Source: Paenibacillus woosongensis (lineage in GTDB: Bacteria; Bacillota; Bacilli; Paenibacillales; Paenibacillaceae). Taken from it: DNA of 64,000 nt. Shown piece by piece: positions 42,279 to 53,809 of the stretch. A program made the position numbers and the translations under genes. The notes under the pieces were generated by a model. The model worked only from the letters and a program-made list of their open reading frames with translations. It was not told the origin of the DNA and did no database searches. The stretch is from assembly GCF_030122845.1 (NCBI RefSeq), contig NZ_CP126084.1:3534001-3598000 (forward strand), written 5' to 3'. Position 1 is the stretch's first letter; each line of letters begins with the position of its first letter.

Positions 42279-42308
42279 GTCAAAGCACGGAATGCCCCGC
42301 GCTTTGAC
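42279..42308 (-). other. Hairpin between dnaK and dnaJ
   Basis: GTCAAAGC (42279-42286) pairs with GCTTTGAC (42301-42308), extendable outward with GGAA/TTCC and inward with CGG/CCG pairs. The minus-strand tail is TTTCCTTTTGCC. It may attenuate read-through or protect the dnaK message end. Confidence 0.5.
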
Positions 42309-42361
42309 CTTCCCGGTTCATCAAAGTTGTATGGTTAACCAATCGCTGCTATCCAGTACGA

Positions 42362-44239
<1,878 letters not shown>

Positions 44240-44256
44240 TTATGTGTGTGCTTCCT

Positions 44257-44874
44257 CTAACCGCTGACCTTGACCATCGCCGGACGAAGTACCTTATCCT
44301 TCAATATATACCCTTTCTGTACCTCTTCGACAACGATGCCTTCTTCATGCTCATCCGATTCCACCTGCATGATCGCCTGATGGAACTCCGGATTGAACGG
44401 CTCGCCAACGGTCTCCATCGCCTTCAAGCCTTCATTGCCCAGCACGCCTTCGAGCTGACGGAAAATCATTTCCACGCCCTTCGCATAGGAAGAGACATCT
44501 GTACCCTGCTCACCGCTGGCAATTGCCCGCTCGAAATTATCGATAACCGGCAACAGCTCGGTGATCAGCTTCGCGGAAGCATATTTCCCCAGCTCTTCCT
44601 TCTCTTTCTGTGTACGCCTGCGGAAGTTGTCGAAATCCGCCTGAGCTCTCAGCAGCCTCTGCTGCTGCTCTTCCAGTTCAGCGCGAAGCGCCTCTGCCTC
44701 TTTATTGCTCCCTTCGGCCGAGCTAGCCTCGGAAGTCTGCTGCTCGTTCGCCACAGTTTCCTCCGCAGTGCTGTTCTCGTCCGTTGTATGTTCTTGATTT
44801 ACGTTATCGCTCATTTCCAACTCTTCCTCTACATTCGTATTGATGTTGTCTTGAATCGGTTCCTGCTCCTTCAA
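44257..44874 (-). CDS. grpE: Nucleotide exchange factor GrpE
   Basis: This protein releases ADP from DnaK. The product is about 205 residues: a long acidic, low-complexity N-terminus (to about residue 65), a coiled-coil helix (EALRAELEEQQQRLLRAQAD, about 63-82) and the C-terminal beta domain with the motif FNPEFHQAIMQVESDE. I chose TTG 44874 because GGAGG sits 8 bases upstream. The GTG at 44883 lies inside that ribosome site, and an ATG 60 bases downstream (44814, MSDNVNQEH) has GGAAGAG in front and is a real alternative. Confidence 0.95.
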   Translation of the reverse strand: MKEQEPIQDNINTNVEEELEMSDNVNQEHTTDENSTAEETVANEQQTSEASSAEGSNKEAEALRAELEEQQQRLLRAQADFDNFRRRTQKEKEELGKYASAKLITELLPVIDNFERAIASGEQGTDVSSYAKGVEMIFRQLEGVLGNEGLKAMETVGEPFNPEFHQAIMQVESDEHEEGIVVEEVQKGYILKDKVLRPAMVKVSG

Positions 44875-44926
44875 GATGTTCACCTCCTTAACATGCCGTG
44901 CAACATAAATATCATGCTCATTCTTA

Positions 44927-45961
44927 TTAATGTAAGCGGGACAGGAATTCTGTCAAATCCTTAGATAACATATCCAAAATCCGCATGACCCGGGCATACT
45001 CCATTCTGGTTGGACCCAAAATGCCGATCGTGCCCACGGCTCCGCCATCAATGGCGTAAGTCGCCGTAATCAGACTGCAGTTGGCAAATGCTTCATGCTT
45101 GTTCTCGGTACCGATACGCACCTGAATGCCTGACCCCTTCGAAGCCGCGGTCATCATCTTCAGCAACGTCGGCGTCTCCTCCAAGAGGTCAAGAATGCTC
45201 TTTACCTTCTCGACATCCCGGAATTCCGGCTGCGTCAGCATGTTGGTCGTTCCGCTAAGGAACAACCGCTGTCCTTCGGTTCCGTCGCTGTCGAGCGCTT
45301 CGTCCAGCACCTTGATCAAATCTTCGAAATGGTCGATATGCCGCTGCATTTCTTGACCGATTTCGTTGTAAAGGGCCGACTTCAGTTTATAGATCGGCAC
45401 GCCGGCCAGCCTGTGATTGAGCAGGTTGACGACCTTCTCTATTTCCGATATGGACACCCCTGGCGGGATCGAGACCGTCTTGTTCTCTACCTGCCCGGTA
45501 TTTGTCACAATAATGGCGACCGCTGTAGTATCGTTCAGCGGAAGCAGCTGAAAATGACGAAGTGAGGTGTGGAATACTTCCGGCCCAAGCAGAATAGAGG
45601 TATAGTTTGTCATATGCGATAAAATCGTACCCGCATGCTGGATGACCTGCTCGGTCGCGTTCAGCTTCTCGGCAAAAAACGACTTCATCGTTCCCAGCTC
45701 ATCCGAAGTTAACAGATTGAGCGGCATCATATGATCAACATAATATCGGTATCCTTTGTTAGATGGTATACGGCCTGCTGAGGTATGAGGCTGCTCGAGG
45801 AATCCGAGCTCCTCCAAATCTGCCATTTCATTACGAATCGTTGCCGGGCTGTAGCCGACATCGCCTCGTTTGGAAATGCTTCGGGATCCCACCGGCTCCG
45901 CCGAACGAATATAATCATCTACAATGGCTGTCAGTATCATTCTTTGGCGTTCCGTTAACAT
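44927..45961 (-). CDS. hrcA: Heat-inducible repressor HrcA
   Basis: This repressor binds CIRCE and is kept active by GroEL. The product is 344 residues. It has an N-terminal winged helix (MLTERQRMILTAIVDDYIR, then GSRSISKRG and YSPATIRNEMADLE) and a C-terminal GAF-like dimer domain ending MEYARVMRILDMLSKDLTE. It is the first gene of the hrcA-grpE-dnaK-dnaJ operon and has a CIRCE element directly upstream, so the operon is autoregulated. Confidence 0.98.
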   Translation of the reverse strand: MLTERQRMILTAIVDDYIRSAEPVGSRSISKRGDVGYSPATIRNEMADLEELGFLEQPHTSAGRIPSNKGYRYYVDHMMPLNLLTSDELGTMKSFFAEKLNATEQVIQHAGTILSHMTNYTSILLGPEVFHTSLRHFQLLPLNDTTAVAIIVTNTGQVENKTVSIPPGVSISEIEKVVNLLNHRLAGVPIYKLKSALYNEIGQEMQRHIDHFEDLIKVLDEALDSDGTEGQRLFLSGTTNMLTQPEFRDVEKVKSILDLLEETPTLLKMMTAASKGSGIQVRIGTENKHEAFANCSLITATYAIDGGAVGTIGILGPTRMEYARVMRILDMLSKDLTEFLSRLH

Positions 45962-45997
45962 GAAAATCCCTCCTATTTAGACTATTGACCGCGTCCG

Positions 45998-46024
45998 TTA
46001 GCACTCACTCATATCGAGTGCTAA
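45998..46024. promoter_or_regulatory. CIRCE operator
   Basis: A perfect TTAGCACTC - 9 bases - GAGTGCTAA inverted repeat lies 37 bases upstream of hrcA. It is the HrcA binding site controlling the heat shock operon. Confidence 0.98.
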
Positions 46025-46035
46025 TCGCTAATACA

Positions 46036-46065
46036 AAAATACCAAACCGACAAGACGATTGTCAA
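46036..46065 (-). promoter_or_regulatory. Predicted promoter of the hrcA operon
   Basis: The minus strand has TTGACA (46060-46065), an 18-base spacer and TATTTT (46036-46041), just upstream of CIRCE. This fits repression at the start of transcription. Confidence 0.65.
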
Positions 46066-46066
46066 G

Positions 46067-46534
46067 TCAGTTCAGTATCTTAAGTACTGCTATTTCGTCA
46101 CAGGCGTGCTGCTTCGGGCAATGAATGCAGTCCGTCCAGACTTTCTCCGGAAAAATATCCTTCTCTACGACGGTAAACCCGTTTTTCAAGAAAAAAGAAA
46201 CTTCATAAGTCAGCGCCATAACCTTCGGTATGCCGAGGCCCTTTGCTTCCTCTAGCAGCTGCTCCACAAGCAGAGAGCCGAGACCGCGCCCCTTGTATCC
46301 TTCTGCTATACCCAGCGACCGGATTTCTACGAGCTCTTCGCCTAATCGGCAGAGGGATCCGCAGCCAACGACGTTGCCGTCAATTTCAGTTACGACGAAA
46401 TCATTAATCTGCCTGCTCAGCACCTCTCTCGACCGCGGCAGCATGATGCCCCGCTGGGCATACCCATCAATCATTTGAAATAGAGGCTCTACGTCTTCTA
46501 ATTTTGCTCTTCTGCATACAGCTACAGCAGGCAT
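46067..46534 (-). CDS. GNAT N-acetyltransferase, ArgA-like
   Basis: The product is a 155-residue GNAT-fold acetyltransferase. It begins MPAVAVCRRAKLEDVEPLFQ, has the acetyl-CoA loop GYKGRGLGSLLVEQ (about 87-100) and ends with a cysteine-bearing tail (WTDCIHCPKQHACDE). The overall pattern resembles the acetyltransferase domain of N-acetylglutamate synthase and the related stand-alone ArgA-like proteins of Gram-positives. Substrate uncertain. ATG 46534 has GGAGGG upstream. It lies between hemW and hrcA on the same strand; in B. subtilis these two are adjacent. Confidence 0.85.
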   Translation of the reverse strand: MPAVAVCRRAKLEDVEPLFQMIDGYAQRGIMLPRSREVLSRQINDFVVTEIDGNVVGCGSLCRLGEELVEIRSLGIAEGYKGRGLGSLLVEQLLEEAKGLGIPKVMALTYEVSFFLKNGFTVVEKDIFPEKVWTDCIHCPKQHACDEIAVLKILN

Positions 46535-46605
46535 GCTGATCCCTCCTCGAATCCGGCACAATAATATGAATAAATATACAACAAAGCGTATATAAGTTCA
46601 ATATA

Positions 46606-47823
46606 TTATTTTCCGTCCAAGGCACCTACAAATTCGGCAAACACTTCATTGCCAAACAAGATCCCCTTCCGGCTCAACCGGTAGCCTCCTGCTGCTGCGG
46701 TTCTTTCCAGCAATCCGGCATCCAGCAATTTGCTGAACTGCCCCCCGAACACTTCATCAAACGAAAGCCCGAACTGGCTCCGGAACCGTTCATCCGAAAT
46801 GCCCTCCAGTACGCGCAGACCGACCATGACGAAATCCTCCATCGCTTCCTCGCGGGATATCTCGAACCGCTCGAGAATCGGCCTTCCCTGCTGAGTTGCT
46901 TCATTATATGGGTTAACGCCCTTAATGTTGACATGGCGCCAGCGATTTACGTATCCGTGGGCGCCTGCCCCAAGGCCGTAGTAATCTTCGTTACGCCAGT
47001 AAGTCATATTATGCCGGCTCTCGAAGCCGGGTTTGGCAAAGTTGCTGATCTCATATTGCTTGTATCCGGCTTGCTCCATTCGCTCCATCAGCAGCAGATA
47101 CATGTTCAATTCGTCCTCTTCCGCCGGCAGGGGAAGCTGGTTCTTCTGATACATCGTATGGAAAAGCGTATTCTCCTCGACTTTGAGGCTGTATATGGAA
47201 TAATGCGGAAGACCGAGCTCCAATGCTCGGGATACACTGTAATCCAGCATTTCGACCGTCTGGTTCGGCAGACCGAACATCAGATCGATCGACAGATTGT
47301 CCAGCCCGGCCGCTCTCGCATTCTCCAAGCTGCGAAATACGTCGTCGGTGTTATGGATTCGCCCGATTCCGCTGAGCAGCTCGTTCTGGAACGCCTGCAC
47401 GCCGAAGCTGACGCGATTGACGCCCCCCGCTTTCATGACGGCCAGCTTCTCCCGGTCCGTCGTACCGGGATTGGCCTCCATGGAAAATTCGATATCCGCT
47501 GCCCAATTCGGAAAGTGACGTCGTACGGAGGACAGGAAAAATTCCATTTCATCCGGTTTGAGTACAGTCGGCGTACCGCCGCCAACGAATATGCTCTTAA
47601 TCTCTCCGGGCGGTGTCTCCTGCACCGTCAGCTCCATCTCAAGGTCGAGCGCCCGCAAATAATCCATGACCGGCTGATCCTTGAGGACGTAGGAGTTAAA
47701 GTCGCAATAGAAGCATTTATTCGTGCAAAACGGAATGTGGATATATACGGCCTGAGGAGCCGTTTTCGTGCTTAGCGAGGAACCCTGCGGCTCCCTGCCT
47801 TCCCTTTTCAATTGATGGCTCAC
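46606..47823 (-). CDS. hemW: Radical SAM protein HemW
   Basis: This is a heme chaperone of the coproporphyrinogen oxidase (HemN-like) family. The product is 405 residues. The radical SAM cluster motif is CTNKCFYC (C33, C37, C40), preceded by YIHIPF; GGGTPT follows near residue 80. The spacing CxxxCxxC with a further F rather than Cys distinguishes HemW from true HemN. The start is GTG 47823 with AAGGAGGGG upstream. It lies downstream of lepA, as in Bacillus. Confidence 0.93.
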   Translation of the reverse strand: MSHQLKREGREPQGSSLSTKTAPQAVYIHIPFCTNKCFYCDFNSYVLKDQPVMDYLRALDLEMELTVQETPPGEIKSIFVGGGTPTVLKPDEMEFFLSSVRRHFPNWAADIEFSMEANPGTTDREKLAVMKAGGVNRVSFGVQAFQNELLSGIGRIHNTDDVFRSLENARAAGLDNLSIDLMFGLPNQTVEMLDYSVSRALELGLPHYSIYSLKVEENTLFHTMYQKNQLPLPAEEDELNMYLLLMERMEQAGYKQYEISNFAKPGFESRHNMTYWRNEDYYGLGAGAHGYVNRWRHVNIKGVNPYNEATQQGRPILERFEISREEAMEDFVMVGLRVLEGISDERFRSQFGLSFDEVFGGQFSKLLDAGLLERTAAAGGYRLSRKGILFGNEVFAEFVGALDGK

Positions 47824-47886
47824 GCTGGTGCCCCTCCTTATATCATATATCGCCAGATTAGGCGGTCGTTTCAAACGGTAGTACGG

Positions 47887-47913
47887 AAAAAGGAAAGCCC
47901 TCCGGCTTTCCTT
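47887..47913 (-). terminator. Terminator of lepA
   Basis: AAGGAAAGCC / GGCTTTCCTT (10 bp) with a 4-base loop is followed on the minus strand by TTTTTCC, 33 bases after the lepA stop. Confidence 0.88.
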
Positions 47914-47945
47914 ATTTATCCCTATGCATGCGGCAAGTGGTTCGG

Positions 47946-49763
47946 TTAATTGTCGTCGATTTTCAGAACCGCCATAAACGCCTCCTGCGGCACCTCCACG
48001 TTGCCTACCTGCTTCATGCGCTTCTTGCCTTCTTTTTGCTTCTCGAGCAATTTGCGTTTACGGGAGATGTCCCCACCGTAACATTTTGCAAGCACGTTTT
48101 TGCGCATTGCTTTGACCGTCTCTCTGGCTACGATCTTCGTACCAACGGAAGCCTGAATCGGCACCTCGAACATTTGGCGTGGAATCAGCTCGCGCAGCTT
48201 CTCGCAAATGGCGCGGCCACGGTGGTAAGCCCGGTCTCTGTGAACGATGAAGGACAACGCATCCACCTGCTCCCCGTTGAGAAGGATGTCCATTTTGACC
48301 AGGTTCGATTGACGGTAGCCGGAAAGCTCGTAGTCAAAGGAAGCGTATCCCTTCGTGCTGGATTTCAGCTGATCGAAGAAATCGTACACGATTTCGGACA
48401 ATGGAACCTGGTACGTAATCGTTACCCGCGTCGTATCCAGGTACTCCATATTGATAAATTCCCCGCGTTTGCTTTGGCAGAGCTCCATGACCGTGCCCAC
48501 GAAATCATTCGGTACGATGATGGAAGCCTTGACGAACGGCTCCTCTACGTGATCGATCTTGCCGACCTCCGGATAGTTGGAAGGGTTATCGATCGACACC
48601 GTCTCTCCGTTCGTCAGGGCCACTTTGTATATAACGCTTGGCGCAGTCGTAATGAGGGGAATATTGAACTCCCGCTCGATGCGTTCCTGAATGACGTCCA
48701 TGTGCAGCAGGCCGAGGAATCCGCAGCGGAATCCGAAACCAAGCGCACTGGAGGTCTCCGGCTCAAAGCTGAGTGAAGCATCGTTCAACTGCAGCTTCTC
48801 CAGTGCTTCACGCAAGTCGTTGTAATCGGACGTGTCGATCGGATACAGGCCGCAGAATACCATCGGATTGATCTTGCGGTAACCCGGGAGAGGCTCTGCC
48901 GTCGGATTCTTCGCATCCGTAATCGTATCCCCGACCTGTGTGTCGCCCACCGTCTTGATGCCGGCGACGATAAATCCTACATCACCGACATTCAACTCGT
49001 CTACTATCGTCATCCGCGGCATGAAGGCGCCGACCTCAATGACCTCAAATGTCTTGCCAGTCGCCATCATTTTAATCTTCGAGCCCGCTTTGATATGCCC
49101 GTTAATAACGCGGACATACACGATAACCCCTTTGTACGGGTCGTAATGCGAGTCGAAAATCAGCGCCTTCAGCGGTTCGTCGGGATCTCCCGTCGGCGCA
49201 GGTACCTTCTGCACGACCTGCTCAATAATTTCCCTGATGCCAATTCCGGCTTTGGCCGAAGCATGGACGGCCTCGCTGGCGTCCAGACCGATGACATCTT
49301 CAATCTCCTGCTTCACGCGATCTGGATCTGCACTCGGCAGATCGATCTTGTTAATGACCGGCAAAATCTCAAGATTGTTATCCAATGCCAAGTAGACATT
49401 AGCCAGCGTTTGAGCTTCGATCCCTTGCGCGGCATCGACGACCAGAAGCGCTCCTTCACAAGCTGCCAGGCTTCTGGATACCTCATAAGTGAAGTCGACG
49501 TGTCCTGGCGTATCGATCAAATTAAGCACATATTCTTCACCGTCATCCGCACGGTATGAGAGTCGGACTGCCTGTAGCTTAATCGTAATTCCGCGTTCTC
49601 TCTCCAGCTCCATCGTATCAAGCACCTGCTGCTGCATTTCCCGCGAGGTTAACGCCCCGGTGTATTCTAAAATGCGGTCAGCCAACGTTGATTTGCCATG
49701 GTCGATATGTGCAATAATACAGAAATTCCGAATTTTTTGCTGCCTTGCTCTAATATCTGTCAT
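47946..49763 (-). CDS. lepA: Elongation factor 4 (LepA)
   Basis: This ribosome-bound GTPase affects back-translocation or initiation. The product is 605 residues. GTPase motifs are AHIDHGKST (about 18-26), DTPGHVDF (about 84-91) and NKID (about 138-141); the EF4-specific C-terminal domain ends [20 protein letters not shown] and [19 protein letters not shown] 49763 gives the family N-terminus [16 protein letters not shown]; a GTG five codons upstream is less likely. It is followed by hemW after a terminator. The mannan locus starts just upstream of it. Confidence 0.98.
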   Translation of the reverse strand: MTDIRARQQKIRNFCIIAHIDHGKSTLADRILEYTGALTSREMQQQVLDTMELERERGITIKLQAVRLSYRADDGEEYVLNLIDTPGHVDFTYEVSRSLAACEGALLVVDAAQGIEAQTLANVYLALDNNLEILPVINKIDLPSADPDRVKQEIEDVIGLDASEAVHASAKAGIGIREIIEQVVQKVPAPTGDPDEPLKALIFDSHYDPYKGVIVYVRVINGHIKAGSKIKMMATGKTFEVIEVGAFMPRMTIVDELNVGDVGFIVAGIKTVGDTQVGDTITDAKNPTAEPLPGYRKINPMVFCGLYPIDTSDYNDLREALEKLQLNDASLSFEPETSSALGFGFRCGFLGLLHMDVIQERIEREFNIPLITTAPSVIYKVALTNGETVSIDNPSNYPEVGKIDHVEEPFVKASIIVPNDFVGTVMELCQSKRGEFINMEYLDTTRVTITYQVPLSEIVYDFFDQLKSSTKGYASFDYELSGYRQSNLVKMDILLNGEQVDALSFIVHRDRAYHRGRAICEKLRELIPRQMFEVPIQASVGTKIVARETVKAMRKNVLAKCYGGDISRKRKLLEKQKEGKKRMKQVGNVEVPQEAFMAVLKIDDN

Positions 49764-49849
49764 TGTTACCCCCACCACAAATCCTTAGAAGTATAATCAA
49801 TTTATTATATCAGGTATGGAAAGCATCAGCAATGTCGGCCTTGGCGTCA

Positions 49850-49898
49850 GAAAAATAAAATCCCGACCGAGGTTGTTCTCCAACCTCCCAATCGGGAT
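49850..49898 (-). terminator. Terminator after the CE7 esterase gene
   Basis: An outer stem ATCCCGA / TCGGGAT and an inner stem GAGGTTG / CAACCTC form an extended hairpin, with ATTTTATTTTT following on the minus strand. It ends the minus-strand arm of the mannan locus. Confidence 0.88.
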
Positions 49899-49942
49899 AA
49901 TTTCTTCTATATTATATAGAAGCAACTGCTTAACTTTAACGT

Positions 49943-50902
49943 TTACAGTTTCAGGAACGCTTGCAAAGTACGGTCGCTCAAATATGGCAAGTACTCGTGC
50001 CCATACTCGTGGTAGACCAGCAGCTCTTTTTCCGCGCAAATTTTGTTATAGACCGCAAATTGCGTGGACGGCGGACAGATCGTGTCGGCAAGTCCGGTTA
50101 CGAACAGCACCTTGGCCTTAATCCGGCTGGCCAGATGTTGAATGTCAATATAACCTAGCTTCGTGAAAAACTTTTCCTCCCGCAAATGGTGAGGATCGAA
50201 GAACCGAAAATAATAATGAATTTCTTCATAAGCCGAAGTCGTAACATTCAGTTCAAAGGCTCTGCGGTAATCGCACAAGAACGGATATACGGGCACAGCC
50301 AACTTAACCCTTGACTCCAGTGCAGCGCAAGCTGTTGCTAGGGCGCCTCCCTGCGAGAGGCCGTGCACACCAATCCGCTCTGGGTCAACATGCTCCATAC
50401 TCATCAGAATCCTCACCGTCTGCACCGTATCGAGAAAGACGTTCCGGAAATACAGCTTATCCGGATTCGGGTCATCGATTCCCCGGATAATATGGCCGCG
50501 AATCGTCGTCCCCTGTACCGTCAAATTATCCTCGGACAAGCCGCCTTGACCGCGGCAGTCCAGCGCCAGCACCGTAATGCCGTGAGCCGCATAATTCACC
50601 TTATCTGCCCAGTCCCCGCTATCACAGGAGTAGCCATGGAACATCGCCATAGCTGGGCCTTGATCCTCCAGTTTCTTCGGTTTCACGTATTTCGCATGGA
50701 TTCGCGCTCCGCCTGTCCCGGTAAAATATAAGTGATAGCAATCCGCTAATGGGCTGCTAAATTCAGCCGGAACCAGCTCATAATCCAGTGATTGCCCTTC
50801 CAGCTCCTGTAGCGCCCTCGCCCAATACGCATCAAAATCAGCCGGCCGCGGGCTGCTTCCTTCATATTGCTTTAACTCCGCTAACGCCATGTCGCTGCCC
50901 AT
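49943..50902 (-). CDS. CE7 acetyl esterase (acetylxylan esterase/cephalosporin-C deacetylase type)
   Basis: The product is a 319-residue alpha/beta hydrolase that removes acetyl groups from oligosaccharides. The CE7 features are visible: FHGYSCDSGDW near 88-98, DCRGQGGLSED (115-125), the nucleophile Ser183 in GLSQGG, Asp273 (GLADTICPP) and His302 (YHEYGHEY). No signal peptide is present, so it acts in the cytoplasm. ATG 50902 has GGAGG 9 bases upstream. As the last gene of the transporter arm it probably deacetylates imported acetyl-manno-oligosaccharides; CE7 enzymes are broad, so this is inferred from context. Confidence 0.9.
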   Translation of the reverse strand: MGSDMALAELKQYEGSSPRPADFDAYWARALQELEGQSLDYELVPAEFSSPLADCYHLYFTGTGGARIHAKYVKPKKLEDQGPAMAMFHGYSCDSGDWADKVNYAAHGITVLALDCRGQGGLSEDNLTVQGTTIRGHIIRGIDDPNPDKLYFRNVFLDTVQTVRILMSMEHVDPERIGVHGLSQGGALATACAALESRVKLAVPVYPFLCDYRRAFELNVTTSAYEEIHYYFRFFDPHHLREEKFFTKLGYIDIQHLASRIKAKVLFVTGLADTICPPSTQFAVYNKICAEKELLVYHEYGHEYLPYLSDRTLQAFLKL

Positions 50903-50995
50903 CCCGTTACGCCTCCTCAAATAAGAGGACGAAAGCCGCCTCTTCATGATGAAGGATTCCGCCCTCTGCCTGATATGGTTATCGCAAATCTCAAG

Positions 50996-52018
50996 CTACA
51001 TCATGCCGATTCCGGCATCGTCGGCCACTTCCTCGCTCGTCTCCTTTACGTACTCTACAATTTCCTGTACCGTCGTATAGGCCACGCCTACGTAAGTATC
51101 CGCTGCTCCGTAATAAATGGCAATCCTGCCCGCTTCGGCATCATGCAGAGTGGCGCACGGGAACACAACATTGTTGACAAAACCCCGTTCCTCGTACCAC
51201 TCTTCCGGCGTCAGCACATAATTCGCCGAGCGATACTTCACTTTGGAAGGCTCATCCCGGTCCAGAATGACGGCGCCCATGCTGTATACGAGCCCGTTGC
51301 ACGTGCCGGTAACACCGTGATAGAACATAAGCCAGCCTTCCGTCGTCTCGATCGGGGCCGGTCCGCCGCCGATTTTCACCGATTGCCACCAGCCTTGCCC
51401 GCCCTTGGACATGACATGGCGATGCTTGCCCCAATAGACAAAATCAGGGCTTTCACTAAGGAATACGTCGCCAAATGGTGTATGCCCGCTATCGCTAGGG
51501 CGGGACAGCATCACATAGTTGCCGTTGATTTTGCGCGGGAAGAGCACTCCGTTGCGATTGAATGGCAGAAACGGATTCTCCAGGCGCACGAACGTTTTGA
51601 AATCCTGCGTCTTTGCGGCACCAATGGCAGCTCCATAAAAATCAGTACACCAAATAATATAGTATGTCCCGTCTACCTTGATGACCCGCGGATCATAGGC
51701 ATAGTTCGGCTGAAACGGCTTGCCTGCCTCGTCGACGAAAGCAATCCGCTCTTCTTCGATCGACCAGTTCAGCGCATCGTCGCTCCATCCGAGATGAAGA
51801 TGCGGGCGCCCGTTAATCGTTTCCGCACGAAATACTCCGGCGAACCGCCCTTCGAAAGGAACCACCGCGCTGTTAAAAATACGGGCGATCCCCTTGGCCG
51901 GATTTCGCTGAATTACCGGGTTATTGCTATGTCTCCACACCGGGCCTGCTGTACCTGCCGGTTTTTCCTGCCAAGGCATGTTTGTTAGTTTGTCTCCAAT
52001 AATACGCACTTCTGTCAT
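50996..52018 (-). CDS. GH130 beta-1,4-mannooligosaccharide phosphorylase (GH130_2-like)
   Basis: This enzyme phosphorolyses the non-reducing end of beta-1,4-manno-oligosaccharides, releasing mannose-1-phosphate. The product is 340 residues. The five-bladed propeller pattern shows ARIFNSAVVPFEGRFAGVFR (45-64), catalytic Asp109 in NYAYDPRV, and IGGGPAPIETTEGWLMFYHG in the phosphate-binding region. The sequence recalls the Ruminococcus albus RaMP2-like subgroup rather than the mannosyl-glucose phosphorylase encoded at 58992. ATG 52018 has AAGGAG upstream. It lies between the permeases and the esterase. Confidence 0.88.
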   Translation of the reverse strand: MTEVRIIGDKLTNMPWQEKPAGTAGPVWRHSNNPVIQRNPAKGIARIFNSAVVPFEGRFAGVFRAETINGRPHLHLGWSDDALNWSIEEERIAFVDEAGKPFQPNYAYDPRVIKVDGTYYIIWCTDFYGAAIGAAKTQDFKTFVRLENPFLPFNRNGVLFPRKINGNYVMLSRPSDSGHTPFGDVFLSESPDFVYWGKHRHVMSKGGQGWWQSVKIGGGPAPIETTEGWLMFYHGVTGTCNGLVYSMGAVILDRDEPSKVKYRSANYVLTPEEWYEERGFVNNVVFPCATLHDAEAGRIAIYYGAADTYVGVAYTTVQEIVEYVKETSEEVADDAGIGMM

Positions 52019-52053
52019 GTGGTATGTCTCCTTCCAATGCATTCATCTATGAA

Positions 52054-52893
52054 TTATTTCACGGAACCCTGCGCAAAGCCGTTATAAATATATTTCTGCA
52101 GCGCGATAAACGCGACCAGAATAGGAATGATCGTAATCATGATCGCCGCGCAGATGACTTCCCACTGCGAACCGTATGGCCCCTTGAATTTGAACAAGGC
52201 GGTCGATATCACTTGCAGATTCTCGCCCGGCATGTAGAGAAACGGCGTATAGAAATCATTGTAAATGTTAACGCCCTTGACAATGATGACCGTCACGATC
52301 GCCGGAGCAAGCAGCGGAAGCACGATTTTGAAAAAAATCGTAATATAGGAGGCCCCGTCCAGCATCGCCGATTCATCCAGAGATTCCGAGATCGTGTCCA
52401 GAAATTGCAGAAAAATATAAACCGCGATAATATCCGTTCCCAAATAGAGAATAATCGGCGCAAAGCGGGTATTGACCAGGTCAAGCGTATCGATAATCCG
52501 GAACGTAGCCACCTGTGTCGTAACGCTGGGAATCAGCGTTGCCAAGAGGAAGGCCCCCATAAGCAGCTTGCTGCCCCGGAATTTAAAGCGGCTAAGCACA
52601 TAAGCGATCATCGATCCAATCAGCGTGGCTCCTATAATGGAAATGGCGAGAATAAAAAGCGTATTGCCAAAGCCGAGCAGCATTTTCCCATCGACGAAAG
52701 CTTTCGTATAATTCGAGAAGTTCATCCAGTTTTGCGGCGGATCCAGCGGACTGGTCGCCCCGTATTCGGCATTTGTTTTCAAGGATGAGAAAAATACGAC
52801 AATGATCGGAATGAGGGCCGCGAAGGCGCCTAGAATGAGCGTAATATATTTGAACGTACTGCCTGCCGCATATTTGAGTCTGTACACGATCAA
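52054..52893 (-). CDS. Sugar ABC transporter permease, MalG type
   Basis: The product is a 279-residue inner-membrane component of a carbohydrate ABC importer. Six hydrophobic helices are visible (first about 14-35, last near 245-265). The MalG-type EAA loop, which contacts the ATPase, reads ESAMLDGASYITIFFKIVLP (about 171-190). It overlaps the MalF-type permease by 4 bases. No ATPase gene lies in the locus; such Gram-positive systems usually share one MsmX/MsmK-type ATPase encoded elsewhere. Confidence 0.94.
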   Translation of the reverse strand: MIVYRLKYAAGSTFKYITLILGAFAALIPIIVVFFSSLKTNAEYGATSPLDPPQNWMNFSNYTKAFVDGKMLLGFGNTLFILAISIIGATLIGSMIAYVLSRFKFRGSKLLMGAFLLATLIPSVTTQVATFRIIDTLDLVNTRFAPIILYLGTDIIAVYIFLQFLDTISESLDESAMLDGASYITIFFKIVLPLLAPAIVTVIIVKGVNIYNDFYTPFLYMPGENLQVISTALFKFKGPYGSQWEVICAAIMITIIPILVAFIALQKYIYNGFAQGSVK

Positions 52894-53768
52894 TCATCCC
52901 CCTTAATCAGAACCCGCTGAAGCAGCGTCACGAGAATGACGATGATAAGCAGCACGACAGCCATGGCCGAAGCAAGGCCTAGCTTGCTGTATTTAAATGC
53001 AACGTCAACCGTTTGAATAACAAAGGTATTACTTCCGTTGGAGCCCCCGGTCATAATATATGGAATATCGAAGGCGCTGATCGCGCCGCTAATAGCCAAA
53101 ATTAAGTTGAGCTGCAAAATCCGCTTGATGCTGGGCAGAATGATATGCCTGAATTGATGCCAGCGATTTGCGCCGTCAATGTCAGCAGCCTCATAAATGT
53201 CCTTGCCGATGGAAGAAATCGCTCCAAGGAAAATAATGAAGTTGAAGCCCATGTACCTCCACAAGGATGCGCCTGCAAGCGAAATATTAATGATGTTCGG
53301 ATTCAAAAGCCAACCCTGCGACAAATGCCCAAGCCCGATAACCTGAAGCAGCGTATCCAAGGTACCGTCCGGCCGAAAGAAGACGAGAAAAATAAATCCG
53401 ATGGCGACCCCATTGAGCAGATAAGGGAAAAACAGCACCCCTTTAAAGAAATTTTTGAAGCGGACATTGAAACTAAGAATGGTAGCAAAGTACAAAGCCA
53501 ATCCCATCTGCACGAAAGTCGCTCCGAAGTAGTAGAGACTGACCTTGAACACGGAAAAATACTTTGGGTTTGTAAAAATCGTTTGATAATTTTCAAATCC
53601 GACGTAATCGAAGCTTTTACTATAACCGTTCCAGTTCGTAAAGCTGTATTTGAACATGTTGAATACAGGGAGATAGGCAAACGTGAATAATAAGACGACC
53701 GGAATCAGCGAGAAAGCGATAATTATGATTCGTCTTTGCGTCTTGTAGCTTAGGTTTGCAAACACCAC
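52890..53768 (-). CDS. Sugar ABC transporter permease, MalF type
   Basis: The product is a 292-residue permease with six predicted helices. The EAA loop reads EAADIDGANRWHQFRHIILP (about 187-206). The N-terminus has a short cytoplasmic basic stretch (SYKTQRRI) before helix one. It pairs with the MalG-type permease and the solute-binding lipoprotein encoded upstream. It is separated from that gene by a perfect hairpin (53810-53839), which should lower expression of the permeases relative to the binding protein. Confidence 0.94.
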   Translation of the reverse strand: MVFANLSYKTQRRIIIIAFSLIPVVLLFTFAYLPVFNMFKYSFTNWNGYSKSFDYVGFENYQTIFTNPKYFSVFKVSLYYFGATFVQMGLALYFATILSFNVRFKNFFKGVLFFPYLLNGVAIGFIFLVFFRPDGTLDTLLQVIGLGHLSQGWLLNPNIINISLAGASLWRYMGFNFIIFLGAISSIGKDIYEAADIDGANRWHQFRHIILPSIKRILQLNLILAISGAISAFDIPYIMTGGSNGSNTFVIQTVDVAFKYSKLGLASAMAVVLLIIVILVTLLQRVLIKGDD

Positions 53769-53809
53769 TCACACCTCCAGGCCTTGTCTCTGTCTTGATA
53801 TGGTATAGA

